In this document: piece after piece, positions 56,352-64,000 of the stretch
Position numbering within the stretch: the stretch's first letter is position 1
How the letters are laid out: each line of letters opens with the position of its first letter
From: Microbulbifer agarilyticus
GTDB lineage: Bacteria > Pseudomonadota > Gammaproteobacteria > Pseudomonadales > Cellvibrionaceae
NCBI RefSeq assembly: GCF_019800665.1
Contig: NZ_JAHVKO010000007.1
Location: forward strand, 1-64,000
Length of the DNA: 64,000 nucleotides
Direction of reading: 5' to 3'
Translations under genes and position numbers: made by a program
Notes under the pieces: model-generated
Seen by the model: only the letters and a program-made list of their open reading frames with translations
What the model was told of the DNA's origin: nothing
Databases searched by the model: none

Positions 56352-57641
56352 TTAACGCTTGTCGAGATCCACGTAGTCGCGTGCGGTGTAGCCAGTGTAC
56401 AGCTGACGCGGACGACCGATCTTGTAAGGGTTGGAAATCATTTCGTTCCAGTGCGCGATCCAGCCAGCGGTACGGCCGGTAGCGAAAATCACGGTGAACA
56501 TATCGGTAGGGATACCGATCGCCTTCATGATAATACCGGAGTAGAAGTCTACGTTCGGGTACAGCTTCTTCTCTACGAAGTACTCGTCTTCCAGTGCGAT
56601 CTTTTCCAGCTTCTTGGCGATACGCAGCAGTGGATCGTTCTCAGCACCCATCGCACCCAGAACTTCGTCACAGATGCCCTGCATTACGCGGGAGCGTGGG
56701 TCGAAGTTCTTGTATACGCGGTGGCCGAAGCCCATCAGGCGGAACGGATCGTTCTTGTCTTTGGCCTTGGCAACGTACTCGTCGATACGGCTCTCGTCGC
56801 CGATCTCCTGCAGCATGTTCAGTACGGCTTCGTTGGCGCCGCCGTGTGCCGGGCCCCACAGGGTGGCAATACCAGAAGAGATACACGCGAACGGGTTGGC
56901 ACCGGAGGAGCCAGCCAGGCGTACAGTAGAGGTAGAAGCGTTCTGTTCATGGTCTGCGTGCAGCAGGAAGATCACGTCCATGGCTTTTGCCACGATCGGA
57001 TCGATCTTGCTCGGCTCACAAGGGTTGCCGAACATCATGTGCAGGAAGTTCTCGGAGTAGCTCAGGCTGTTGTCCGGGTACATGAACGGCTGGCCTTTGC
57101 TGTGCTTGTAGCACATCGCGGCCAGGGTTGGCATCTTGGCGATCAGGCGATCCGCAGAGATTTTGCGGTGCTCCGGATCGGTGATGTCCAGGGAATCGTG
57201 GTAGAAGGAGGCCAGAGCGCCGACAACACCACACATCATTGCCATCGGGTGCGCGTCGTAGCGGAAGCCTTTAAAGAAGTTAACCAGAGACTCGTGAACC
57301 ATGGTGTGGTTCATGATGCTGTCAACGTACTCTTTCTTCTGCTCTGCATTTGGCAGTTCGCCATTCATCAGCAGGTAGCAGGTTTCCAGGTAATCGGATT
57401 TGTCCGCCAGTTGCTCGATGGGGTAGCCGCGGTGCAGCAGAACGCCCTTGGCGCCATCGATGTAGGTGATTTTGGATTCGCAGGAGGCGGTGGACATGAA
57501 GCCCGGGTCGTAGGTAAACAGGCCTTTGCTGGCCAGGCTGCTGACGTCAACAACGTCGGGACCGGCAGTGCCAGAGTAGACTGGCAGGTCGAATGGGGCG
57601 TCGATACCGTCGACCGCGAGTTGAGCTTTCTTGTCAGACAT
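56352..57641 (-). CDS. gltA: Citrate synthase
   Basis: 429 residues, the length of the hexameric, NADH-regulated type II enzyme of gammaproteobacteria. Conserved parts include [39 protein letters not shown] (catalytic His) and [14 protein letters not shown] (second His and Asp region). It condenses acetyl-CoA and oxaloacetate. AGGAG precedes the ATG. Divergent from sdhC, as in many relatives. Confidence 0.98.
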   Translation of the reverse strand: MSDKKAQLAVDGIDAPFDLPVYSGTAGPDVVDVSSLASKGLFTYDPGFMSTASCESKITYIDGAKGVLLHRGYPIEQLADKSDYLETCYLLMNGELPNAEQKKEYVDSIMNHTMVHESLVNFFKGFRYDAHPMAMMCGVVGALASFYHDSLDITDPEHRKISADRLIAKMPTLAAMCYKHSKGQPFMYPDNSLSYSENFLHMMFGNPCEPSKIDPIVAKAMDVIFLLHADHEQNASTSTVRLAGSSGANPFACISSGIATLWGPAHGGANEAVLNMLQEIGDESRIDEYVAKAKDKNDPFRLMGFGHRVYKNFDPRSRVMQGICDEVLGAMGAENDPLLRIAKKLEKIALEDEYFVEKKLYPNVDFYSGIIMKAIGIPTDMFTVIFATGRTAGWIAHWNEMISNPYKIGRPRQLYTGYTARDYVDLDKR

Positions 57642-58301
57642 TGTGGACTCCTAAAAACTATTCTTTCGCCAGCTTTCTTATTTCCACACAAATTGCTGAA
57701 GTGGATTCAGTAATTCACGGCCCTGAGATGGGCGAAATCCGCGCTTTTCCGTGATCACATTTTATAAAGCGTTGTGTATCGCGGACGTTTCTGCTGCGCA
57801 GGCATAACCCGGAAAGTGCCGGATTCTGCGGGCTCGGACGGCCTTCGTTGGCTACATCCAGACGCGGATATGGGGCTAGCGGGCTTTTGAGCGCGGCCAA
57901 ACTTAAGTGTCGCGCCTCAAATTGTCAAACCAAATTGCGGTGGCCAGTCGGTTCCGCGGCCGCAGGATCTTCCGTGGTAGATCGGAGTGGCAGGGAAATT
58001 GCCTGTCTGAAAGGGCGATATGGCATGTAAATTTCGGTATCACCCCGGCCGGTTGAATCGCGCGCTTCATACTTTGGTCGGCTGGGTGGCGCTGAAAGCA
58101 ACTGGTACAAAGCCGTCCGTGCCGACTTTCGGTTCGTTGTGTTTTGATATGCGAATGCCTATAATCCGCGCGGCTTGCGCCTTGGTAAGGCCACTTTGTA
58201 CAAGACCTCTACAGGTTGACTGGAAAGTGATCAGCAAGCTCGCCCGGTATGTAGAGAATTAGCGGGCGCCCCGTCTTTCAGGGTAACAAGGTGTTTTTCC
58301 T
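57642..58301. other. gltA-sdhC divergent promoter region
   Basis: 660 bases between divergent TCA-cycle genes. Several short open frames occur, but none has a ribosome site or recognisable product. No operator or RNA element was identified. Confidence 0.4.
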
Positions 58302-58676
58302 GTGAACAAGAACAGACCTGTCAATTTAGACATTTCTACTATTAAGCTCCCTGTACCAGCGTTGGTATCCATTCTGCACCGTATTTCCGGTGTGGTGCTT
58401 TTCGCTGTGGTTGCACTTTTGTTGTGCATGCTGGACTCCAGTCTGGAATCTGAGCAGGGTTTCCAAAAAGTAGCAGACTTTTTTACCAGTGTTCCAGCCA
58501 AGCTTTTGCTGTGGGCATCACTGGCTGCACTTATTTACCACCTGATCGCAGGTGTGCGTCACCTGATTATGGATCTGGGTGTGGGTGAAAGCCTCGAAGG
58601 CGGTCGCCGCGGTGCCACCCTGGTGCTGGTGCTTTCTGTTGTGCTCATTCTGCTGGCGGGGGTTCTGATATGGTAA
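58302..58676 (+). CDS. sdhC: Succinate dehydrogenase cytochrome b556 subunit
   Basis: 124 residues starting at GTG 58302. MNKNRPVNLDISTIKLPVPALVSILHRISGV is a typical SdhC start; SILHRISG lies at the quinone site. Three helices follow, with the haem ligand His in AALIYHLIAGVRHLIMDLG. It anchors SdhAB and binds haem b with SdhD. The stop overlaps sdhD by 7 bases. Confidence 0.96.
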   Translation: MNKNRPVNLDISTIKLPVPALVSILHRISGVVLFAVVALLLCMLDSSLESEQGFQKVADFFTSVPAKLLLWASLAALIYHLIAGVRHLIMDLGVGESLEGGRRGATLVLVLSVVLILLAGVLIW

Positions 58677-59038
58677 AGGCAGTTACTGGTTTTGGTCGTA
58701 GCGGCCTCTACGACTGGTTTGTTCAACGCGTTACCGCCGTGGTGCTGGTTGCGTACACCCTCTTTATAGTGGGTTTCATTTTTCTTTCCAAAGATTTTGG
58801 CTACGAAAGCTGGTCTGCGCTGTTCGAACAGCGTTGGGTTCGCGTATTCAGCCTGGTTGCTCTCATCTCCACAATTGCTCACGCCTGGATCGGTCTCTGG
58901 TCTGTGGTAACTGACTACATCACCAACCGTATGATGGGTGGCAAAGCGACCGTCCTGCGGATTTTGGTTGAAGTGTTGTTGGGTGCTGTTGCCGTGTTCT
59001 ACGCGGTGTGGGGCATCGAAATTCTGTGGGGTGTATAA
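58670..59038 (+). CDS. sdhD: Succinate dehydrogenase membrane anchor subunit
   Basis: 122 residues with three transmembrane helices. GLYDWFVQRVTAVVLVAYTLF and LISTIAHAWIGLWSVVTDYI are characteristic; the latter contains the second haem ligand His and the quinone-site Asp-Tyr. It is translated from within the end of sdhC, and sdhA starts three bases after its stop. Confidence 0.96.
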   Translation: MVKAVTGFGRSGLYDWFVQRVTAVVLVAYTLFIVGFIFLSKDFGYESWSALFEQRWVRVFSLVALISTIAHAWIGLWSVVTDYITNRMMGGKATVLRILVEVLLGAVAVFYAVWGIEILWGV

Positions 59039-59041
59039 GTT

Positions 59042-60814
59042 ATGTCGAATATGCGAACAATAACCTTTGACGGCATCGTAATTGGTGGCGGCGGCGCGGG
59101 CATGCGCGCTGCGCTGCAGATGGCTCAGTCTGGTTTCAAGACTGCGGTTATTACTAAAGTATTTCCTACCCGTTCTCACACGGTTTCCGCTCAGGGTGGT
59201 ATTACCTGTGCTATTGCCAGCGACGACCCCAATGACGATTGGCGCTGGCACATGTTCGATACCGTCAAGGGCTCCGACTACATCGGTGACCAGGACGCGA
59301 TCGAATATATGTGTTCCGTAGGCCCCGAAGCGGTGTTCGAACTTGAGCACATGGGCCTGCCGTTCTCCCGTACTAAAGAAGGCCGTATCTATCAGCGTCC
59401 TTTCGGTGGTCAGTCCAAAGACTTCGGTCGCGGTGGCCAGGCTGCACGTACCTGTGCGGCGGCGGACCGTACTGGCCACGCTCTGCTGCACACCCTGTAT
59501 CAGGGCAACATCAAGAACAACACCGTATTCCTCAACGAGTGGTTCGCGGTAGACCTGGTGAAGAACCAGGACGGCGCTGTTGTCGGCGTAATCGCGATGA
59601 ACATCGAAGATGGTGAGATCGTTTACGTTAAGTCCAAGGCGACCGTTCTCGCGACCGGTGGTGCTGGCCGTATCTTTGCCTCTACTACTAATGCACACAT
59701 CAATACTGGTGACGGCATCGGTATGGCGCTGCGTGCAGACATTCCTGTCCAGGACATGGAATTCTGGCAGTTCCACCCGACCGGTATCCACGGTGCCGGT
59801 GTACTGGTGACCGAAGGTTGTCGTGGTGAAGGTGGTTACCTCGTCAATAAAGACGGCGAGCGCTTTATGGAGCGTTACGCTCCGAACGCGAAAGACCTGG
59901 CAGGCCGCGACGTTGTTGCACGCTCCATGGTTCTGGAAATCCTCGACGGCCGCGGCTGTGGCCCGGATGGCGACCATGTATTCCTGAAGCTGGATCACCT
60001 GGGTGAGAAAACCCTGAACGCCAAGCTGCCGGGCATCCTCGAGCTGTCCCGTACCTTCGCGCACGCTGATCCGGTTCAGGTGCCGATTCCGGTTGTTCCG
60101 ACCTGTCACTACATGATGGGTGGTCTGGCGACCAACATTCACGGTCAGGTGCTGACCCAGGATGCTTCCGGTAACGATCACGTGATCGACGGTATCTATG
60201 GTTGTGGTGAAGTTGCCTGTGTATCCGTGCACGGCGCCAACCGTCTGGGCGGCAACTCGCTGCTGGACCTGGTGGTATTCGGCCGCGCCTCTGGCCTGTT
60301 CATCGAAAAAGCCCTGCGTGAAGGTATCGAGCACCGCGAAGCGAGCGACTCTGACCTGGAAGCAGCGATGGGCCGCCTGAACCGCCTGGAAACCAAGAAC
60401 GACGGCGAAAAAGCAGCCGACCTGCGTAAAGAACTGCAGAACGTAATGCAGAACCACTTCGGTGTATTCCGTCGCGGCGACTTCATGGCCGAAGGTGTGA
60501 AGAAGCTGGAAGATCTGCGCGCACGTATCGAAAATGTTCGCCTGGACGACAAGAGCCGTGCGTTCAACACCGCACGTATCGAAGCGCTGGAACTGCAAAA
60601 CCTGCTGGAAGTGGCCGAGGCGACTGCGATTGCCGCAGAGACTCGTACCGAAAGCCGCGGTGCCCACGCACGCGAAGACTTCCAAGAGCGCGACGACGAG
60701 AACTGGCTGTGCCACTCCATGTTCTTCCCTGCGGAGAAGCGTGTTGGCAAGCGTGCCGTTAACTTTGCGCCCAACACCGTAGAAGCTTTCGAACCGAAAG
60801 CGCGTACCTACTAA
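59042..60814 (+). CDS. sdhA: Succinate dehydrogenase flavoprotein subunit
   Basis: 590 residues. [19 protein letters not shown] binds [13 protein letters not shown] contains the His that carries FAD covalently; [22 protein letters not shown] and MGGLATN are active-site segments; [19 protein letters not shown] is the C-terminal FAD region. It oxidises succinate to fumarate on the cytoplasmic side of the inner membrane. Confidence 0.98.
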   Translation: MSNMRTITFDGIVIGGGGAGMRAALQMAQSGFKTAVITKVFPTRSHTVSAQGGITCAIASDDPNDDWRWHMFDTVKGSDYIGDQDAIEYMCSVGPEAVFELEHMGLPFSRTKEGRIYQRPFGGQSKDFGRGGQAARTCAAADRTGHALLHTLYQGNIKNNTVFLNEWFAVDLVKNQDGAVVGVIAMNIEDGEIVYVKSKATVLATGGAGRIFASTTNAHINTGDGIGMALRADIPVQDMEFWQFHPTGIHGAGVLVTEGCRGEGGYLVNKDGERFMERYAPNAKDLAGRDVVARSMVLEILDGRGCGPDGDHVFLKLDHLGEKTLNAKLPGILELSRTFAHADPVQVPIPVVPTCHYMMGGLATNIHGQVLTQDASGNDHVIDGIYGCGEVACVSVHGANRLGGNSLLDLVVFGRASGLFIEKALREGIEHREASDSDLEAAMGRLNRLETKNDGEKAADLRKELQNVMQNHFGVFRRGDFMAEGVKKLEDLRARIENVRLDDKSRAFNTARIEALELQNLLEVAEATAIAAETRTESRGAHAREDFQERDDENWLCHSMFFPAEKRVGKRAVNFAPNTVEAFEPKARTY

Positions 60815-60832
60815 TTCGGGAGCGGAAAGACC

Positions 60833-61537
60833 ATGTTGAAAGTAAGCATCTACCGTTACAACCCGGAAACCGATTCTGCACCGTACATGCAGGATTACGA
60901 AGTAGACACCCAGGGCAAAGACCTGATGGTGCTGGACGTACTTGAGCTGTTGAAGGCTCAGGACGCGACCCTGGCATTCCGTCGCTCTTGCCGTGAAGGT
61001 GTGTGCGGTTCCGACGGCATGAACATCTCGGGCAAGAACGGTCTTGCTTGTATCATGCCGCTGTCTGAAGCTGCGCCGAAAGGCAAGCTGGTACTGCGCC
61101 CGCTGCCGGGTCTGCCGGTTATCCGCGACCTGGTTGTGGATATGGAGCAGTTCTACACCCAGTACAAGAAAATCGAACCTTACCTGCAGAATGACACTCC
61201 GGCTCCGGCCATTGAGCGTCTGCAGTCTCCGGAAGATCGTGCAAAACTGGATGGCCTCTACGAGTGTATTCTCTGTGCCTGTTGTTCCACGTCTTGTCCT
61301 TCTTTCTGGTGGAACCCGGACAAGTTCATCGGCCCGGCGGGCCTGTTGCAGGCGTACCGCTTCCTGGCGGATAGCCGCGACACCGCGACCGACGAGCGCC
61401 TGGGTAAACTGGACGATCCGTTCAGCGTTTTCCGCTGCCACGGTATCCAAAACTGTGTCAATGTTTGTCCTAAGGGCCTGAATCCAACTCGGGCAATCGG
61501 ACATATCCGCAATATGTTGATAACCCGCGCCGTATAA
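60833..61537 (+). CDS. sdhB: Succinate dehydrogenase iron-sulfur subunit
   Basis: 234 residues with three cluster motifs: CREGVCGSDGMNI...C for [2Fe-2S], CILCACCSTSC for [4Fe-4S], and CHGIQNCVNVCPKGLNP completing [3Fe-4S]. GGAG precedes the ATG 18 bases after sdhA. It passes electrons from FAD to quinone in SdhCD. Confidence 0.98.
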   Translation: MLKVSIYRYNPETDSAPYMQDYEVDTQGKDLMVLDVLELLKAQDATLAFRRSCREGVCGSDGMNISGKNGLACIMPLSEAAPKGKLVLRPLPGLPVIRDLVVDMEQFYTQYKKIEPYLQNDTPAPAIERLQSPEDRAKLDGLYECILCACCSTSCPSFWWNPDKFIGPAGLLQAYRFLADSRDTATDERLGKLDDPFSVFRCHGIQNCVNVCPKGLNPTRAIGHIRNMLITRAV

Positions 61538-61629
61538 CGGTTGCCCCGGTAACGGGGAGTGGGTTTCCCACCAAAAATATAAGCACAATTAGGCCGACAG
61601 CAGCGCAGGTGTCAGGTCTATACGAAAGA

Positions 61630-61663
61630 GGGGAGGTGTCTATTTCAGCACCTCCCCTTTTGT
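61630..61663 (+). terminator. Terminator between sdhB and sucA
   Basis: ggggaggtg and cacctcccc pair across a ten-base loop and are followed by TTTT. It lies between sdhB and sucA and could reduce read-through into sucA. Confidence 0.85.
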
Positions 61664-61730
61664 GAGTGAAAAGACAGGAAAGAGCGGCGCGAAAATCAAG
61701 GGTGCGCGCCGTCAATTGAGGTAGGCATTA

Positions 61731-64000
61731 ATGCACGAAAGCTCTATGGAGGCGCTCTGGCGGACTTCACATATCTCTGGTGGCAACGCCGGGTATGTCG
61801 AAGATCTGTACGAGACCTATCTGCACGACCCCAGTGGTGTACCGGAAGAATGGCGCAGCTACTTTGACAGCCTGCCGCGTGTAAGCGGTGGCGATGTCTC
61901 CCATGCTGCTATTCGCCAGCATTTCGAACTTCTGGCGAAAAACCGTACCCGTCCTCTCGCCGCTCCCGGCGCCGGCTCTGTCAATGTTGAACACGAGCGC
62001 AAGCAGATCAAAGTTCTGCAACTGATCAATTCCTACCGTCACCGCGGCCACAAGAAGGCCACCCTTGATCCGCTGGGCATCATGGCCCGCGAACAGGTGC
62101 CGGATCTGCAATTGAACTTCCACGGCCTCACCGAGGGCGACTTCGACACCACCTTCCAGACGGGTGACCTGTTCTTCGGTAACGGCGAGTCCACTCTGCG
62201 TGACATCGTACAGGGCCTGGAAAATACCTACTGCGGAAATCTGGGCGCGGAAATCATGCATCTGTCGAATCTCGACGAGCAGCAGTGGTTTCAGCAGCGT
62301 CTCGAGCGCAGCCAGTGCAAGCCTACTTTCGGTGAAGATATTCGCGTCGAAATTCTGCAGCGCCTGTCTGCTGCGGAAGGCCTCGAGCGTCACCTGGATT
62401 CCAAATACCCGGGCACCAAGCGCTTCGGTGTGGAAGGGGGCGAGAGCCTGATCCCGCTGATGGACGCGCTGATTCGTCGCTCCGGTACCTACGCGGTAAA
62501 AGAGATTGTGATCGGCATGGCCCACCGTGGCCGCCTGAACACCCTGGTTAACATTCTCGGTAAAAACCCCGCGGACCTGTTTGAAGAATTCGAAGGCAAG
62601 AAGACCCTCGATACCTCCGGTGACGTTAAGTACCACCAGGGCTTCTCTTCCAACGTTATGACCCCGGGTGGCGAGGTGCATTTGGCACTGGCCTTTAACC
62701 CGTCGCACCTGGAAATCTGTGCGCCGGTGGTAGAAGGTTCCGTACGCGCCCGTCAGGATCGCCGTGGCGACAGCACCGGTGAAAAAGTTCTGCCGATCAA
62801 CATCCATGGTGATGCGGCGTTCGCCGGTCAGGGCGTGGTGCAGGAAACCCTGCAGATGTCCCAGACCCGCGGCTACTACACTGGCGGTACCATCCATCTG
62901 GTGCTGAACAACCAGGTAGGTTTCACCACCAGCAAGCGCGAAGACGCGCGCTCCACCGAATACTGTACCGATGTTGCGAAGATGATTGACGCTCCGGTAC
63001 TGCACGTAAACGGTGACGACCCGGAAGCGGTTGTATTGGCGGGCCTGCTCGCAATCGATTACCGCTACGAGTTCAAGAAAGACATCGTGATCGATCTGGT
63101 TTGTTACCGCCGTCGCGGTCACAACGAAACCGACGATCCCTCCGGCACCCAGCCGCTGATGTACCAGACCATTCGCAAGCACAAGACGACCCGTACCCTG
63201 TACGCGGAGAAGCTGATTGGCGAAGGTGTGCTGGACAAGGCTGCCGCCGACAAGCTGGCCAACGACTACCGCGACAAACTGGATCGTGGTGAAGACGTGG
63301 CTACCGGCCTGGTGAATGAGCCGGACGAGTCCATGTTTGTGGACTGGCGCCCGTACCTGAACCACGAGTGGACCGTCGAAGGCGATACCAGCTTTGAGCT
63401 GACCAAGTTGAAAGACGTGGCGACCCGCATGACCACCGTTCCCGACGGTATCGTGATGCAGCGTCAGGTTTCCAAGATCTACGACGACCGCCGTAAAATG
63501 GCCGGTGGTGCGCTGCCTCTGAACTGGGGCATGGCGGAAACCCTGGCGTACGGCACTTTGCTGGAAGAGGGCTACATGGTCCGCTTCACCGGTGAAGACG
63601 TTGGCCGCGGTACCTTCTCTCACCGTCACGCGGTTATCCACAGCCAGAAAGATGGCCAGAGCTACGTGCCGCTGCAGCACATGTTTGAAGGTCAGCCGCG
63701 TTTCGATATGTACGACTCACTGCTGTCGGAAGAAGCGGTGCTGGCGTTCGAATACGGCTATGCCACTACTACTCCGAAATCCCTGGTGGTTTGGGAAGCG
63801 CAGTTTGGTGACTTCGCCAACGGTGCCCAGGTGGTAATCGACCAGTTCATTACCTCCGGTGAGCACAAGTGGGGCCGTATGTGTGGCCTGGTAATGCTGC
63901 TGCCGCACGGTTATGAAGGTCAGGGCCCAGAGCACTCCTCTGCGCGTCTCGAGCGTTTCATGCAGTTGTGTGCCGAGCACAACATCCAGGTATGTAATGC
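61731..64000 (+). CDS. sucA: 2-oxoglutarate dehydrogenase E1 component (partial, 5' part)
   Basis: From ATG 61731 (GAGG nine bases upstream) the frame is open to the window end, giving about 756 of an expected 930-950 residues. The N-terminal segment MHESSMEALWRTSHISGGNAGYVEDLYETYLHDP is the E2-binding region of OdhE1. Thiamine-diphosphate and active-site segments such as GMAHRGRLNTLVNILGKNP, GDAAFAGQGVVQETLQMSQ and HRHAVIHSQ are present. It decarboxylates 2-oxoglutarate and hands succinyl groups to SucB. The gene continues beyond the window. Confidence 0.97.
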   Translation, partial: MHESSMEALWRTSHISGGNAGYVEDLYETYLHDPSGVPEEWRSYFDSLPRVSGGDVSHAAIRQHFELLAKNRTRPLAAPGAGSVNVEHERKQIKVLQLINSYRHRGHKKATLDPLGIMAREQVPDLQLNFHGLTEGDFDTTFQTGDLFFGNGESTLRDIVQGLENTYCGNLGAEIMHLSNLDEQQWFQQRLERSQCKPTFGEDIRVEILQRLSAAEGLERHLDSKYPGTKRFGVEGGESLIPLMDALIRRSGTYAVKEIVIGMAHRGRLNTLVNILGKNPADLFEEFEGKKTLDTSGDVKYHQGFSSNVMTPGGEVHLALAFNPSHLEICAPVVEGSVRARQDRRGDSTGEKVLPINIHGDAAFAGQGVVQETLQMSQTRGYYTGGTIHLVLNNQVGFTTSKREDARSTEYCTDVAKMIDAPVLHVNGDDPEAVVLAGLLAIDYRYEFKKDIVIDLVCYRRRGHNETDDPSGTQPLMYQTIRKHKTTRTLYAEKLIGEGVLDKAAADKLANDYRDKLDRGEDVATGLVNEPDESMFVDWRPYLNHEWTVEGDTSFELTKLKDVATRMTTVPDGIVMQRQVSKIYDDRRKMAGGALPLNWGMAETLAYGTLLEEGYMVRFTGEDVGRGTFSHRHAVIHSQKDGQSYVPLQHMFEGQPRFDMYDSLLSEEAVLAFEYGYATTTPKSLVVWEAQFGDFANGAQVVIDQFITSGEHKWGRMCGLVMLLPHGYEGQGPEHSSARLERFMQLCAEHNIQVCN

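Noticed and set aside
58020..58262. An 80-codon frame in the gltA-sdhC gap
   Set aside because: No Shine-Dalgarno sequence, atypical composition, and it lies where sdh promoter elements are expected.

Overview
The window looks like chromosome of a marine, polysaccharide-degrading gammaproteobacterium of the Microbulbifer/Saccharophagus/Cellvibrio type. This placement is an inference. It rests on secreted cellulase-like GH5, GH30 and GH18 enzymes with CBM6 and CBM5/12 modules, acidic thrombospondin-type-3-like (TSP3) linkers, a TonB-dependent receptor with tryptophan-halogenase-like genes, and gammaproteobacterial gltA/sdhCDAB/sucA and narGHJI clusters. No marker gene such as 16S rRNA is present.

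Region 1 (1-2.1 kb) is a small mobile region. It holds the 3' end of an IS3-family transposase, then a short run of integron gene cassettes with two clear attC sites, one decayed attC and no integrase in view (a CALIN-like array). The cassettes carry tiny membrane or zinc-ribbon proteins or no gene.

Region 2 (2.2-13.1 kb, minus strand) is a dissimilatory nitrate reductase operon in the order narG-narH-narJ-narI-parvulin PPIase-small tail-anchored protein-fused NarK.

Region 3 (13.4-44.5 kb) is a glucan-utilisation region. It encodes GH5-CBM6-CBM6; GH30-TSP3-CBM6-TSP3-CBM5; a secreted ADP-ribosylglycohydrolase/EEP fusion with an amidohydrolase; GH5-CBM6-CBM6-TSP3-CBM5; two FucP-type sugar symporters flanking a LytS/LytTR two-component pair; a GH3 beta-glucosidase; three overlapping halogenase-family flavoproteins, the middle one apparently inactive; a TonB-dependent receptor; a divergent membrane-bound AraC regulator; and a GH31 with a TSP3 leader. 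The expected flow is extracellular cleavage by GH5/GH30, outer-membrane uptake by the receptor, periplasmic trimming by GH3/GH31 and inner-membrane import by the FucP-type carriers.

Region 4 (44.5-56.1 kb) is mixed. It has an S46 dipeptidyl-peptidase lipoprotein, a DUF3820 protein, a glycine-zipper lipoprotein, and a ChiA-type GH18 chitinase preceded by two tandem perfect-dyad operators. It also has a compact redox operon: a NirB-like flavoprotein fused to a predicted di-haem membrane domain, an 11-haem cytochrome c, a DUF3365 haem protein and, upstream, a hemerythrin.

Region 5 (56.3-64 kb) is core metabolism: gltA diverging from sdhCDAB-sucA, with sucA running off the end.

No tRNA, rRNA or CRISPR array was recognised. 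The most interesting leads are the integron cassette remnant, the redox operon at 51.4-55.4 kb, the secreted ARH-EEP fusion, the halogenase trio and the tandem chitinase operator.
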